NCBI GenBank assembly: GCA_023405135.1
Contig: JAEXYZ010000035.1
Span: forward strand, 1-64,000
Direction of reading: 5' to 3'
DNA: 64,000 nt
DNA from: Bacillota bacterium
GTDB lineage: Bacteria > Bacillota > Bacilli > Bacillales_A > Planococcaceae
Positions 33,739-43,136 of the stretch are shown one piece after another. Below the pieces are notes generated by a model that had not been told where the DNA came from, ran no database searches, and saw only the letters and a program-made list of their open reading frames with translations. The position numbers and the translations under genes were made by a program. Position 1 is the first letter of the stretch. The number at the start of each line of letters is the position of its first letter.

Positions 33739-35241
33739 CTATATCTTCTGAACTTTTTGTTTTTTCTTTAGCAACTTGAAAATAGGTAAAATAATCATTA
33801 ACAAAATAACAATCAAAATAACGAGAGAAATCGGTCTCTGTACAAATGTTAGCAAATCACCATTTGTAATTTCCATAGTTCGACGGAAATTTTGTTCCAA
33901 TAATGGGCCTAATACTAGAGCCATAACCGCTGGAGCTAACAGAAAACCAAAACGTGACATCACATATCCAATCATGCCAAATATAAATAGTAAAACAAGA
34001 TCAAACTGATTAAAGTTAATACCGTATACACCTAGTACTGAAAGAGCAATTACTCCTACAAAAAGCGGAATCGCTGGTAATTTTAAAAGTGACGCAAAAA
34101 CACCTACTAATGGTAAGTTTAATATTAACAGCATGACGTTACCGATATACATGCTAGCAATAATCGCCCATAATAGGGTTGGGTTTGAATCAAACATTCC
34201 TGGACCTGGTTGTAGGCCGTACATCATGAAAATAAACATTAATAGTGCTGTAGTAGCTGAACCTGGAATACCAAGAGTAAATAACGGTACTAACGCGCCA
34301 CCTACTCCAGCATTATTTGCAGCCTCTGGACCTGCTACTCCTTCGATTGCTCCTTTACCAAATTCTTCAGGATGCTTAGATAATTTTTTCTCCATCCCAT
34401 AAGATAAAAAGGAAGCTAAAGATGGACCAATTCCCGGAAGAACTCCAATTAGAAAGCCTAATACAGATCCTCTACCAAATGGACCAACTGATCTTTTCCA
34501 ATCTTCGCGAGTCATCCATTGGGATCCTTGAATTTTTTGCATATCTAGCTTTGGTGAACTACCTTTCCTCGCCATATTTTCAATTGCTTCAGGTATTGCA
34601 AAAAGCGCAATGGCGATTAAAACAAAATCGATTCCATCTAAAAGATTAGGGATACCAAAAGTAAATCGTGGAACACTTGTCTGTAAGTCAATTCCCACCA
34701 TTGCAATCGCAAGACCGAATAAAGTTGAAATATAAGCTTTCAAAGGAGAACCCGTTGTTAAACTCGATACCATTGACATTGCTAAAACAATAAGAAGAAA
34801 ATATTCTGCAGAACCAAAATAATAAGCTGACTTAGCTAAAATTGGGGCTAACAACATTAAACCTAAAGTGGAAAGTGTACCAGCAATAAAGGAACCAATT
34901 GCCGCAGCAGATAACGCCCTCCCCGCTTTCCCCTGTTTAGCCATTTCATAACCATCTAACGTTGTAACAATAGAGGCTACTTCTCCAGGTGTTTTGATGA
35001 GGATAGCTGTTGTCGAACCACCATACATCGAACCATAGTAAATTCCTGTAAGCATGATTAGGCCGCTCATCGGTTCCATTCCGTATGATAACGGAATTAG
35101 TAGGGCAATGGCCGTAATCGGACCAATACCCGGTAAAATTCCTGTTAATGTACCGATCAAAACCCCAAGAAAAGCAAAAGCTAGTGTTTCTAGTGTTAAT
35201 ACGGCACTAAATCCTGTCATGATATTAGAGATAATATCCAA
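33739..35241 (-). CDS. tctA: Tripartite tricarboxylate transporter, large membrane subunit TctA
   Basis: Encodes 500 residues from TTG behind a GGGGGG run. The large permease of the TctABC family, with about 12 helices and the family signatures GTLTGILPGIGPITAIALLIPLSYG (about 30-55, conserved GxxPGxGP motif) and the repeat GFLIGVLPGIGPSLASFLSYG (about 265). Takes up a carboxylate with the binding protein at 35770-36828. Follows tctB by 12 bases. Confidence 0.93.
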   Translation of the reverse strand: MDIISNIMTGFSAVLTLETLAFAFLGVLIGTLTGILPGIGPITAIALLIPLSYGMEPMSGLIMLTGIYYGSMYGGSTTAILIKTPGEVASIVTTLDGYEMAKQGKAGRALSAAAIGSFIAGTLSTLGLMLLAPILAKSAYYFGSAEYFLLIVLAMSMVSSLTTGSPLKAYISTLFGLAIAMVGIDLQTSVPRFTFGIPNLLDGIDFVLIAIALFAIPEAIENMARKGSSPKLDMQKIQGSQWMTREDWKRSVGPFGRGSVLGFLIGVLPGIGPSLASFLSYGMEKKLSKHPEEFGKGAIEGVAGPEAANNAGVGGALVPLFTLGIPGSATTALLMFIFMMYGLQPGPGMFDSNPTLLWAIIASMYIGNVMLLILNLPLVGVFASLLKLPAIPLFVGVIALSVLGVYGINFNQFDLVLLFIFGMIGYVMSRFGFLLAPAVMALVLGPLLEQNFRRTMEITNGDLLTFVQRPISLVILIVILLMIILPIFKLLKKKQKVQKI

Positions 35242-35252
35242 TTCAGCCCCCC

Positions 35253-35723
35253 CTATCCTAATGGTCCTAATGGTAAATAAACTGAAAGCAGACGATCAAA
35301 TACGAAATATACGATGGTTGGGAAGGCTAATGAATAAATGACATTTCTAATCCAATGCTTCCGGTCTAAATACATTGTCATACTTAAAATAAATAGCACA
35401 GTTGAAATTGGGTATCCTAATGGGACAAATAAAAGCATATATCCTAAAAGTATTACAGAAAGAATCATCACTTTCTTTCTATCTTGTTGTTCTCCTTGCG
35501 CATCTTCTTCATTTAATTTGGCTTTATTTTGACGAACCTCTATTAAACCAGAAATAATAAGAATAATCGCTAGGACGATTAATAGCATTCCTATAGCTCC
35601 TGGGAAAACGGAGGGTCCAATAACCACTGATCCTGACGCAGGTGATGGTAAAAGAAAGGCCAAAATCGTATACGCTATGGAAAAGATTAGAATTACCATT
35701 CCTGAAATGATATTCTTATTCAA
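35253..35723 (-). CDS. tctB: Tripartite tricarboxylate transporter, small membrane subunit TctB
   Basis: Encodes 156 residues from TTG behind GAGGTG. Four hydrophobic helices (SGMVILIFSIAYTILAFLLP, FPGAIGMLLIVLAIILIISGLIE, VMILSVILLGYMLLFVPLGYPIS, VIYSLAFPTIVYFVFDRLLSVYLPLG) in the pattern of TctB. Between tctC and tctA in one operon. Confidence 0.88.
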   Translation of the reverse strand: MNKNIISGMVILIFSIAYTILAFLLPSPASGSVVIGPSVFPGAIGMLLIVLAIILIISGLIEVRQNKAKLNEEDAQGEQQDRKKVMILSVILLGYMLLFVPLGYPISTVLFILSMTMYLDRKHWIRNVIYSLAFPTIVYFVFDRLLSVYLPLGPLG

Positions 35724-35769
35724 TTGAACACCTCTTTTTCCGATTTTTGTAAACGATCTAATTCAGTAA

Positions 35770-36828
35770 TTATTTTTTCAGCTGATTCGTCGTTTCTAAT
35801 CCTTTTACATAGGCATCATTCGCTTCATCTAAATATTTCTGGAATTCTTCACCTTTCATAAAAGTTGTTTCCCATTGATTTTTGACAGCTAACTCTTTCC
35901 AAGTTTCAGTTTGAAGAGCCTTTTCAATAACATTTTGCCAATATGTTACAGCTTCTTCTGGCATTTCAGGTGGACCCATTAATCCACGCCAGTTACCAAA
36001 TGTAACATCAATACCAAGTTCAACAGCTGTTGGAACATCTGCCATAACACCATCAAGTCGTTCCTCACTTGTCACAGCAAGAGCACGTAATTGGCCAGCT
36101 TCTATTTGTGAAGTAAATTCACTTATACCAGACATCGCCGCTTTAATATCTCCATTTAGTACAGCATTTGTAATTTCACCACCGCCTTCGTAGGAGATGA
36201 AGTTAATGCTTGATGCATCACCACCAACTGCATCTACTAATAGCGCAAATGGTAACTGGTCATCACCAGACGCTCCAATAGCTACTGATTTCGGGTCTGC
36301 TTTAATTGCATCTAATAAATCTGTGAATGTTTCGTATTCAGAGTCTTTCGGTACAATAACTGTGTAATATTCTGTCATTAATCTTGCAATCATCGTCACA
36401 TCTTCATATGAATAATCTGACAGCCCGCGTAGATAATTGGACATGATTGGTGTTGATGTTACGCTAATCTTATCAATTCCACCTTTATTAGCTGTAACAA
36501 GTTGTGACAGTGAAACTGCTCCAGTAGCACCCGCCTCATTTACTACGGGGACAGGGAAATCAACTAATTGTTCCTTTGTAAAAACTTCTACTAAAGCACG
36601 TGCAGTTAAATCCCAACCACTACCAGGAGAAGCAGGTGCTACAAGAGTTACCGGCTTTCCATTTGCATAGACGCTGTCATTATTTTCACCAGTCTCCGTC
36701 GAACCTTCATTTGAACTTGTAGTTGCTGATGTATTTGATTTTGAACTTGAACTACATCCAACTAATATGAGCAATACCGATAAAAACACAATGAATAACG
36801 ATGCCTTCTTAGACTTTAATAATTTCAT
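35770..36828 (-). CDS. tctC: TctC-family periplasmic-type binding lipoprotein
   Basis: Encodes 352 residues. Signal peptide with lipobox LVGC (Cys25), then a Ser/Thr/Asn-rich linker, so it is anchored to the outer face of the membrane. Bug/TctC fold: VTLVAPASPGSGWDLTARAL near residue 58, and the acidic-substrate contacts in the ...NEAGATGAVSLSQLV stretch. Catches the carboxylate for TctAB. Its gene lies 46 bases after the lyase gene, so metabolism and transport are in one operon. Confidence 0.92.
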   Translation of the reverse strand: MKLLKSKKASLFIVFLSVLLILVGCSSSSKSNTSATTSSNEGSTETGENNDSVYANGKPVTLVAPASPGSGWDLTARALVEVFTKEQLVDFPVPVVNEAGATGAVSLSQLVTANKGGIDKISVTSTPIMSNYLRGLSDYSYEDVTMIARLMTEYYTVIVPKDSEYETFTDLLDAIKADPKSVAIGASGDDQLPFALLVDAVGGDASSINFISYEGGGEITNAVLNGDIKAAMSGISEFTSQIEAGQLRALAVTSEERLDGVMADVPTAVELGIDVTFGNWRGLMGPPEMPEEAVTYWQNVIEKALQTETWKELAVKNQWETTFMKGEEFQKYLDEANDAYVKGLETTNQLKK

Positions 36829-36874
36829 GTAATCTACCCCCTTTTATTAAAAAACGTAATCCCCTTACTAAACC

Positions 36875-37822
36875 TTAATAATCAATTTTCATTTGCGAAG
36901 TTGGTGCTGCATGAATCTGATAGGATGGCCCAGCACGATGAATGGCACTTTCTAGTTCATGTCCTACTAATCTTTCAACATCCTTTGAAATCGCTAGAAG
37001 TTTATTTAAATCAACACCACTTTGTAAATCCATCAAGTCTAGCATGTGTACAAGATCCTCAGTTGCTATATTTCCTGTAGCGCCCGGAGCATATGGACAG
37101 CCACCAAGCCCACCAATTGATGCATCAAAATTAAATATACCAGCTTCAATTCCAGCTAAAATATTGGCGAGAGCCATCCCTCTTGTATTGTGAAGATGCA
37201 GACTAAATTCCACATCTGGAAACCTGTCTATTAACTTTTTCATCGTTGTATAAACAAGTTTAGAATCAGCACAACCAATTGTATCTGCAACACCGATGTG
37301 ACGAATTCCCATTGTGTAATAAGCTTCGGCAGTATATAGTACTCGTTCAAAAGGAACTCTACCTTCAAAAGGACAACCTAAGGCAGTTGCCATTCCCCCT
37401 TGTACCGTTACATTATTTTGACGGGCGATTTTAACAACTTTTTCATGTTCTTTCAGGCTTTCGTCAACACTTTTATTTGAGTTGGATCGGCAATGGGATT
37501 CAGTAACCGAATGCATCAATTCCCATTCATCAGCTTGCATCGGAACTGCTCGCTCTGCACCTCTTTCATTTGGCACTAAAACACTATATTTGACATTAGG
37601 GTGACGTTCTATGTTTTTCATCACAATTTCAGCGTCTCTTAACTGTGGAACTGCTTTTGGATGGACTACAGAAGTCACTTGAATACCACTCACCCCACTT
37701 TTAGAAAGGGCATTAATCAGTTTAATTTTTTCCTCAGTCGGTATAAAAGTCTTTTCCATTTGAAGTCCATCTCTCGGCCCAACATCTTTCACTTTAATAA
37801 AATCGTTATATTTCCAATTCAT
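36875..37822 (-). CDS. HMG-CoA lyase-like enzyme (DRE-TIM), substrate uncertain
   Basis: Encodes 315 residues. DRE-TIM barrel: DVGPRDGLQ (Arg17, Asp18), DTIG (Asp180), metal histidines HLH (209, 211) and GLGGCPYAPGATGN with the conserved Cys242. It cleaves a 3-hydroxyacyl-CoA to acetyl-CoA plus an oxo acid in this family. Two differences from HMG-CoA lyases: Gln48 in IQVTS where a catalytic Glu is usual (IEATS), and HNT instead of HDT. Its ATG overlaps the stop of the CoA-transferase gene. R-citramalyl-CoA lyase also belongs to this family, so citramalate or 3-hydroxy-3-methylglutarate are candidate substrates. Confidence 0.82.
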   Translation of the reverse strand: MNWKYNDFIKVKDVGPRDGLQMEKTFIPTEEKIKLINALSKSGVSGIQVTSVVHPKAVPQLRDAEIVMKNIERHPNVKYSVLVPNERGAERAVPMQADEWELMHSVTESHCRSNSNKSVDESLKEHEKVVKIARQNNVTVQGGMATALGCPFEGRVPFERVLYTAEAYYTMGIRHIGVADTIGCADSKLVYTTMKKLIDRFPDVEFSLHLHNTRGMALANILAGIEAGIFNFDASIGGLGGCPYAPGATGNIATEDLVHMLDLMDLQSGVDLNKLLAISKDVERLVGHELESAIHRAGPSYQIHAAPTSQMKIDY

Positions 37823-39009
37823 ATAATTCCCTCCTTTTGTAATGAATCAATTTCTTCTTGAGTTAGCCCAAGTTGCGAAAATACTTCTACATTGTGTTCA
37901 CCCAATGATGCTCCTGTTTTTCTAACTACCCCGGGAGTTTTTGAGAATTTCGGCATAACACTAGGAAGCTTAATTTTTCCAAGAGTTGCATGTTCAACTT
38001 CAATAATCGATTGACGCGATTGATATTGTGGATCATTAAATATATCTTCAATTGAATAAACCGGTGAAATTGGAACACCATTTTTATCACATAATTCTTG
38101 AAGATCCTTCGCCTTAAATTTCCTAATCCATTCTTCTACTAATTTCATAAGTTCCGCCCGTCTTTCTCCCCTCGCTTTATTTGAGGAGTATCTCGGATCT
38201 GTAATCATGTCTTCTCTTCCCATTAATTTAGCGAGGCGGTAAAACGTCCTATCTGTACTAGTCGTAAGAACCATCCATTTGTTATCCGCTGTTTGAAAAG
38301 TCCCTACTGGAACAGCTAAACTGTTATCACTACCTTGTCTTTCCATAACAATTCCGAGCTGGTCATAAGAAGCGACAAGTATATCCATCATCCGGAACAT
38401 TGATTCATAAAGGGAAACATCTATTTCTTGTCCTTCCCCACCAAAGACATCCCGATGATAAAGAGCTACAATGGCCCCGATTGTTGCAAATAAGCCTGTT
38501 ACATAATCAACAAACGATATTGGTGGTGACAATGGGGGACGATCTGGTTCACCTGTTATATAGGTATAACCACTAAATGCTGTTGCCGAAGTACCAAAAC
38601 CGGCTAGTTCACGCTTTGGACCTGTTTGTCCATAGCCGCTAACACGAACAACGATAATATCCGGGTTAACTTCACGAATCCGTTCCATCGTTATGCCCCA
38701 TTTTTCGAGTGTACCTGGGCGGAAATTTTCGAATAATACATCTTGGTTTGCTAATAATTTCAAAAATAGTTCTTGTCCTTTTTCTTTCTTCAAGTCTAAA
38801 GTTATTGTCTTTTTATTTCTTGATACGGTTGCCCAAGGAATCGATTGTTCAAGTTTCATCGGCTGAAAACATCGAACCGGATCACCTTTTCCTGGAATTT
38901 CTATTTTTAATACTTCGGCACCGTAATCTCCTAATAAAGCAGCTGCGAATGGGGCTGCATAGACCGTTGCAATATCCAAAACTTTTAATCCTGTAAGCGG
39001 ACCAGACAT
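37819..39009 (-). CDS. Class III CoA-transferase (CaiB/BaiF family), first paralogue
   Basis: Encodes 396 residues, with ATG behind GAGGTG. Moves CoA from a donor thioester to a carboxylic acid. Catalytic Asp168 in PPISFVDYVTG; N-terminal LTGLKVLDIATVYAAPFAAALLGDYGAEVLKIE and ENFRPGTLEKWG are family hallmarks. Its stop overlaps the lyase start by four bases (ATGA), so the acid it activates is most likely the lyase substrate. It is clearly paralogous to the next gene upstream; the two may form a heteromer as SmtAB or BbsEF do. Confidence 0.88.
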   Translation of the reverse strand: MSGPLTGLKVLDIATVYAAPFAAALLGDYGAEVLKIEIPGKGDPVRCFQPMKLEQSIPWATVSRNKKTITLDLKKEKGQELFLKLLANQDVLFENFRPGTLEKWGITMERIREVNPDIIVVRVSGYGQTGPKRELAGFGTSATAFSGYTYITGEPDRPPLSPPISFVDYVTGLFATIGAIVALYHRDVFGGEGQEIDVSLYESMFRMMDILVASYDQLGIVMERQGSDNSLAVPVGTFQTADNKWMVLTTSTDRTFYRLAKLMGREDMITDPRYSSNKARGERRAELMKLVEEWIRKFKAKDLQELCDKNGVPISPVYSIEDIFNDPQYQSRQSIIEVEHATLGKIKLPSVMPKFSKTPGVVRKTGASLGEHNVEVFSQLGLTQEEIDSLQKEGII

Positions 39010-39080
39010 GGATTCACCTCAAATCAATAAAATTTCTATCTTTTTCTAAAACAAGAAATTTAAATTACTACACTTTTGCT

Positions 39081-40283
39081 CTAAATAATCCCTTTTTCGT
39101 ACAATTGCTTTATTTGATCATCTGTAAGTCCTATTTCTTTTAAAACAGAATCGTTAAATGCTCCAATTTCTTTTGCACCTAACCATTTGATTTCACCTGG
39201 CGTATCACTTAATTTCGGAACAATACCCGGTACTTTTAACATCCCTAGTTCTGGGTGTAATGCTTCTACAATCATGTTTCGAGCCTTATATTGTGGATCC
39301 TCTACAATATCTTCAATGCTATAAATAGCACCTGCGGGAATCCCATTATCATTTAAGATATCTACACATTCTTTTAATGAATGCTGTGATGTCCAGTCTT
39401 GAATAATTCCATCAATAAAGTCGATATTAGTAACCCGTTTTTCATTTGTTGTATAACGTTCATCCCCGATTAAGTCACTTCTATCAATTACTTTTAGTAA
39501 ACGTTGGAAAATATTATCCCCATTTGCTGCAATAACTACATACTTTCCATCATTCGCTTTGTAAATATTAGAGGGTGCTATACCTGGCATAGATGAACCC
39601 GTTCTCTCTCTTTTTACACCGGCTACATCATACTCAGGCAGCATACTTTCCATTAAACTAAAGATTGATTCGAATAAGGAGACATCAACACTTTGTCCTT
39701 TACCATTATTTACATCGCGGTGATATAGGGCCATCAGTACTCCAATAACAGAATAAAGAGAAGCTACGGAATCCCCAATACTAATCCCTACTCTTGTTGG
39801 TGGGAGATTGGGATAGCCTGTTAAATATCTTAAGCCTCCCATTGCTTCACCAATTGCCCCAAATCCTGCTCGATCTTTATACGGCCCATCTTGTCCATAA
39901 CCAGAAATGTGACACGTTATGAGCTTAGGATTAATTTCCTTTAACACTTCTGGTGTTAGCCCCCACTTTGCAATTGTTCCCGGTCGAAAATTTTCAACTA
40001 AAACATCGCATTCCTTTAATAATTTCTTTGTAACTTCCATTCCCTCTTTAGTACGACAATCTAATGAAATCGTTTTCTTATTTCTAGACTGAACATACCA
40101 CCATAGAGAAGTTCCTTCATGAAGAACTCGCCAACTTCTAATTTGATCCCCTTTTTTTGGTAGTTCAATTTTTATAACCTCTGCTCCAAAATCTGCTAAT
40201 ATTCTAGTAGAAAACGGGCCAGCAATTAATGAGCCCATTTCAAGAACTTTAACTCCTTCTAAAGGATACTTTTTTTCTGACAA
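39081..40283 (-). CDS. Class III CoA-transferase (CaiB/BaiF family), second paralogue
   Basis: Encodes about 400 residues. Start TTG at 40283 sits 9 bases after GGGAGG; an in-frame ATG at 40292 touches that site and is less likely. Catalytic Asp in VGISIGDSVASLYSVIG (about 171). N-terminal EGVKVLEMGSLIAGPFSTRILADFGAEVIKIE and ENFRPGTIAKWG. First gene of the CoA-transferase/lyase/Tct operon, 71 bases before the second transferase. A cre-like site lies about 95 bases upstream. Confidence 0.87.
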   Translation of the reverse strand: MSEKKYPLEGVKVLEMGSLIAGPFSTRILADFGAEVIKIELPKKGDQIRSWRVLHEGTSLWWYVQSRNKKTISLDCRTKEGMEVTKKLLKECDVLVENFRPGTIAKWGLTPEVLKEINPKLITCHISGYGQDGPYKDRAGFGAIGEAMGGLRYLTGYPNLPPTRVGISIGDSVASLYSVIGVLMALYHRDVNNGKGQSVDVSLFESIFSLMESMLPEYDVAGVKRERTGSSMPGIAPSNIYKANDGKYVVIAANGDNIFQRLLKVIDRSDLIGDERYTTNEKRVTNIDFIDGIIQDWTSQHSLKECVDILNDNGIPAGAIYSIEDIVEDPQYKARNMIVEALHPELGMLKVPGIVPKLSDTPGEIKWLGAKEIGAFNDSVLKEIGLTDDQIKQLYEKGII

Positions 40284-40375
40284 TCCTCTCATCCTCCCTT
40301 AGTATTAATGTTCTGCTGCTTTATGCCTTCTAAATTTTGCAATCTAGTTCGTTGTGGAGATGTCTTCCTTTTAAT

Positions 40376-40389
40376 GGTAAGCGGTTACA
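40376..40389. promoter_or_regulatory. Putative CcpA cre site before the CoA-transferase/tct operon
   Basis: GGTAAGCGGTTACA fits TGNAANCGNTTNCA with a single mismatch. It lies about 95 bases upstream of the first gene in the operon, suggesting repression by preferred sugars. The rest of the 40284-40667 gap is AT-rich with no ORF seen. Confidence 0.55.
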
Positions 40390-40667
40390 ATCTTTTTATC
40401 GTTTCAAGCAAAAAAGTAACTGTGTAAGCATGTCCTTCATTATTTAATAAGCTGATTGGATAAAATTTATAAATTGTACACATTTCCATGGTATGAACTT
40501 TCAGAAAAATATATGTCGTTAAATAATTTTTTAAAAGGGTAATATTTTAGACTATTCCGAATATTCATTCTAGGTATTAATGAATTCGATATTTGTAAGC
40601 ACTGATATAAATTTTATATATTTAGTTAAAAAATGCGTTCTTCAGAGAGATGAATTATTTCTTCTAT

Positions 40668-40708
40668 AAAAAAGCAGAGTTGCCCAATATTTGGCAACTC
40701 TGCTTTTA
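40668..40708 (-). terminator. Terminator of pheST
   Basis: AAAAGCAGAGTTGCC pairs with GGCAACTCTGCTTTT (15-bp stem) and is followed on the minus strand by T-rich sequence. It begins 9 bases after the pheT stop. Confidence 0.85.
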
Positions 40709-40716
40709 GTTATTAT

Positions 40717-43122
40717 TTATCTTATTTCTGCTCCTGCTTCAGTTAATGCTTTCAACACTTTTTCATGAGCAGTTACAACTTCTTCATCTGTTAAAGTACG
40801 TTCTGGATCAAAGTATGTTAATGAGAAGGCTACTGATTTTTTACCAGCAGTCATTTTATCTCCTTCATATACATCAAATACTTTCACATCTTTTAATAGT
40901 TTTGTTCCTGCTTTACGAATAATTGCAACAATTTCTCCAGCTGGTGTTGTGCGATCAAGCTCTAATGCGATATCACGAGTCATCGCTGGGAAACGAGGAA
41001 CCGGCTTATACACTAACTCTTCAACAGCTGTTGTAATGATTGCTTTTAAGTTTAATTCAGCAACAAACGTTTCTTTTAAATCATATTTTTTGCGTTCTAC
41101 CGGATGCAGACCACCGATGATTCCGACTTTTTCTCCATCAAGTAAAATGTTTGCTGTTTGACCAGGATGTAGTCCATCAACAGTTGCTTTTTCATATGAA
41201 ACGTGTTCTGTTAAACCAAGTTTTTCAAATAAGCCTTCAACAATTCCTTTTGCAACAAAGAAATCTGCATTCACTTTTTCACCAAGCCAAGTATTGTCTA
41301 CCCATTTACCTGTCACAACAAGAGCTACATGTTCTTCTTCATAAGGAAGTTCCTCTGCTGTTTTACCTAAGAATACAGAACCGATTTCATATAATGCAAC
41401 AGATTCCTCTTTACGAGCTACGTTATAGCTTGCTGCTTCAACTAAATGCGGAATTAAGCTTTGACGTAAAGTTGAACGATCTTCACTCATTGGCATTAAT
41501 AATTTTGTCGTATCAGCAGCTTTTAACGCGTACTTTTGTGCCAATTCATCAGAAGTTAATGAATACGTAATGGCTTGATATAATCCAGCTCCCTCTAGCA
41601 AGTCGCGAACAACACGGCGTTTCGCTTGGTAAGGTGTTAAGCCGCCAACTTGCTCATTTCCAGTAGGAAGCGTCATTGGAATTTCATCGTAGCCAAATAG
41701 ACGAGCAATTTCTTCTACGATATCTTCTTCAATTTTAATATCTTGACGACGAGTTGGCACATCGATAATCAGTAAGCCGTTTGCTGCTTCCACATCAAAC
41801 TTCAAACGATTTAAAATCGATAACATATCCTCTAGAGAGATTTTCATTCCAAGTCGAGTATTAATAAAGTCAGGTGAAACAACTACTCGTGCAGGTGTTT
41901 TGTCTAATTCATCAATTACGATTGTTCCATCTAAAACTTCTCCACCAGCAATTTCAGCTAACATTTGGGCAGCACGTTCTCCAGCAAGAAGAACACGATT
42001 TGGATCTACCCCTTTTTCGAAACGAGCAGATGCATCTGAACGAAGACCTAATTCTTTTGATGTACGACGCACAGAGAAGCCATCAAAGTATGCAGCTTCA
42101 ATGACAACAGTTGTCGTCGATTCCGTTACTTCAGAATTTGCACCACCCATTACACCTGCAATGGCAACCGGCTCAACGCCATTTGTAATAACTAGATTAT
42201 GAGCTTTTAATGTACGTTCTTGATCATCTAACGTTACAATTTTTTCTCCTTCATTTGCTAAACGAACAACGATTTCTTTCGTTTTTAATGAATCGTAGTC
42301 GAAAGCATGAAGCGGTTGACCATATTCCATTAAAATATAGTTCGTTATATCAACAACGTTATTATGGGGACGTACACCCGCAGCCATTAAATAATGTTGT
42401 AACCAAAGTGGAGATTCTGCAATTTTTACGTTTTTAACAACTTTCGCAGCATATAACGGATTTTCTTTTGCCTCCACACGAAGTTTTAAATAATCTTGTG
42501 CTTTTTCATATGAAGTTTGATAGCTGATTTCTGGAAGTTTTACTTCTTGTGACAGAATAGCAGCCACTTCATAGGCAACACCAAGCATAGAAAGTGCATC
42601 GGAACGGTTTGGAGTTAAGCCAAGTTCTAGCACTATGTCACGTAAGCCGATAAGTTCTAATGCGTCATTTCCTGGTACAGCATCTTCAGGGAGTACATAA
42701 ATTCCATCTGCATAAGCTTTTGGTACAACTCGCCCTTCTATTCCTAGCTCTTGCAATGAACAAATCATACCGTTCGATTCCTGCCCGCGCATTTTTGCTT
42801 TTTTAATTTTGACGCCACCTGGAAGACGAGCTCCTGGTAGTGCCACGATGACTTTTTGACCTTGGGCAACATTTGGTGCACCACAAATAATTTGTCGTAC
42901 ATCCCCTTCACCAACCTCTACTTGGCAGACATTAAGTTTGTCTGCATCCGGGTGTTTTTCTTTTGAAACAACATACCCTACTACAATATTTGTCATTCCT
43001 TGAGAACGATCAATTACTGCGTCTACTTCAATACCTGAACGGGTAATTTTTTCCGCTAATTCCTCTGGTGTTAAGCTATCTATATCTACATATTGTTTTA
43101 ACCAATTTAATGATACTAACAT
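40717..43122 (-). CDS. pheT: Phenylalanine-tRNA ligase beta subunit
   Basis: Encodes 801 residues. Carries the EMAP/tRNA-binding-like domain (IVVGYVVSKEKHPDADKLNVCQVEVGEG, about 45-72), the B3/B4 editing module, B5 (VSPDFINTRLGMKISLEDMLSIL) and the C-terminal ferredoxin-like anticodon-binding domain (RFPAMTRDIALELD). Pairs with PheS to make the heterotetramer. Follows pheS by 14 bases. Confidence 0.97.
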   Translation of the reverse strand: MLVSLNWLKQYVDIDSLTPEELAEKITRSGIEVDAVIDRSQGMTNIVVGYVVSKEKHPDADKLNVCQVEVGEGDVRQIICGAPNVAQGQKVIVALPGARLPGGVKIKKAKMRGQESNGMICSLQELGIEGRVVPKAYADGIYVLPEDAVPGNDALELIGLRDIVLELGLTPNRSDALSMLGVAYEVAAILSQEVKLPEISYQTSYEKAQDYLKLRVEAKENPLYAAKVVKNVKIAESPLWLQHYLMAAGVRPHNNVVDITNYILMEYGQPLHAFDYDSLKTKEIVVRLANEGEKIVTLDDQERTLKAHNLVITNGVEPVAIAGVMGGANSEVTESTTTVVIEAAYFDGFSVRRTSKELGLRSDASARFEKGVDPNRVLLAGERAAQMLAEIAGGEVLDGTIVIDELDKTPARVVVSPDFINTRLGMKISLEDMLSILNRLKFDVEAANGLLIIDVPTRRQDIKIEEDIVEEIARLFGYDEIPMTLPTGNEQVGGLTPYQAKRRVVRDLLEGAGLYQAITYSLTSDELAQKYALKAADTTKLLMPMSEDRSTLRQSLIPHLVEAASYNVARKEESVALYEIGSVFLGKTAEELPYEEEHVALVVTGKWVDNTWLGEKVNADFFVAKGIVEGLFEKLGLTEHVSYEKATVDGLHPGQTANILLDGEKVGIIGGLHPVERKKYDLKETFVAELNLKAIITTAVEELVYKPVPRFPAMTRDIALELDRTTPAGEIVAIIRKAGTKLLKDVKVFDVYEGDKMTAGKKSVAFSLTYFDPERTLTDEEVVTAHEKVLKALTEAGAEIR

Positions 43123-43136
43123 ATTCGCGAGCCCCC

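Noticed and set aside
41900..42202. Plus-strand ORF inside pheT
   Set aside because: Antisense to a well conserved pheT region; several overlapping shadows of the same kind exist there.
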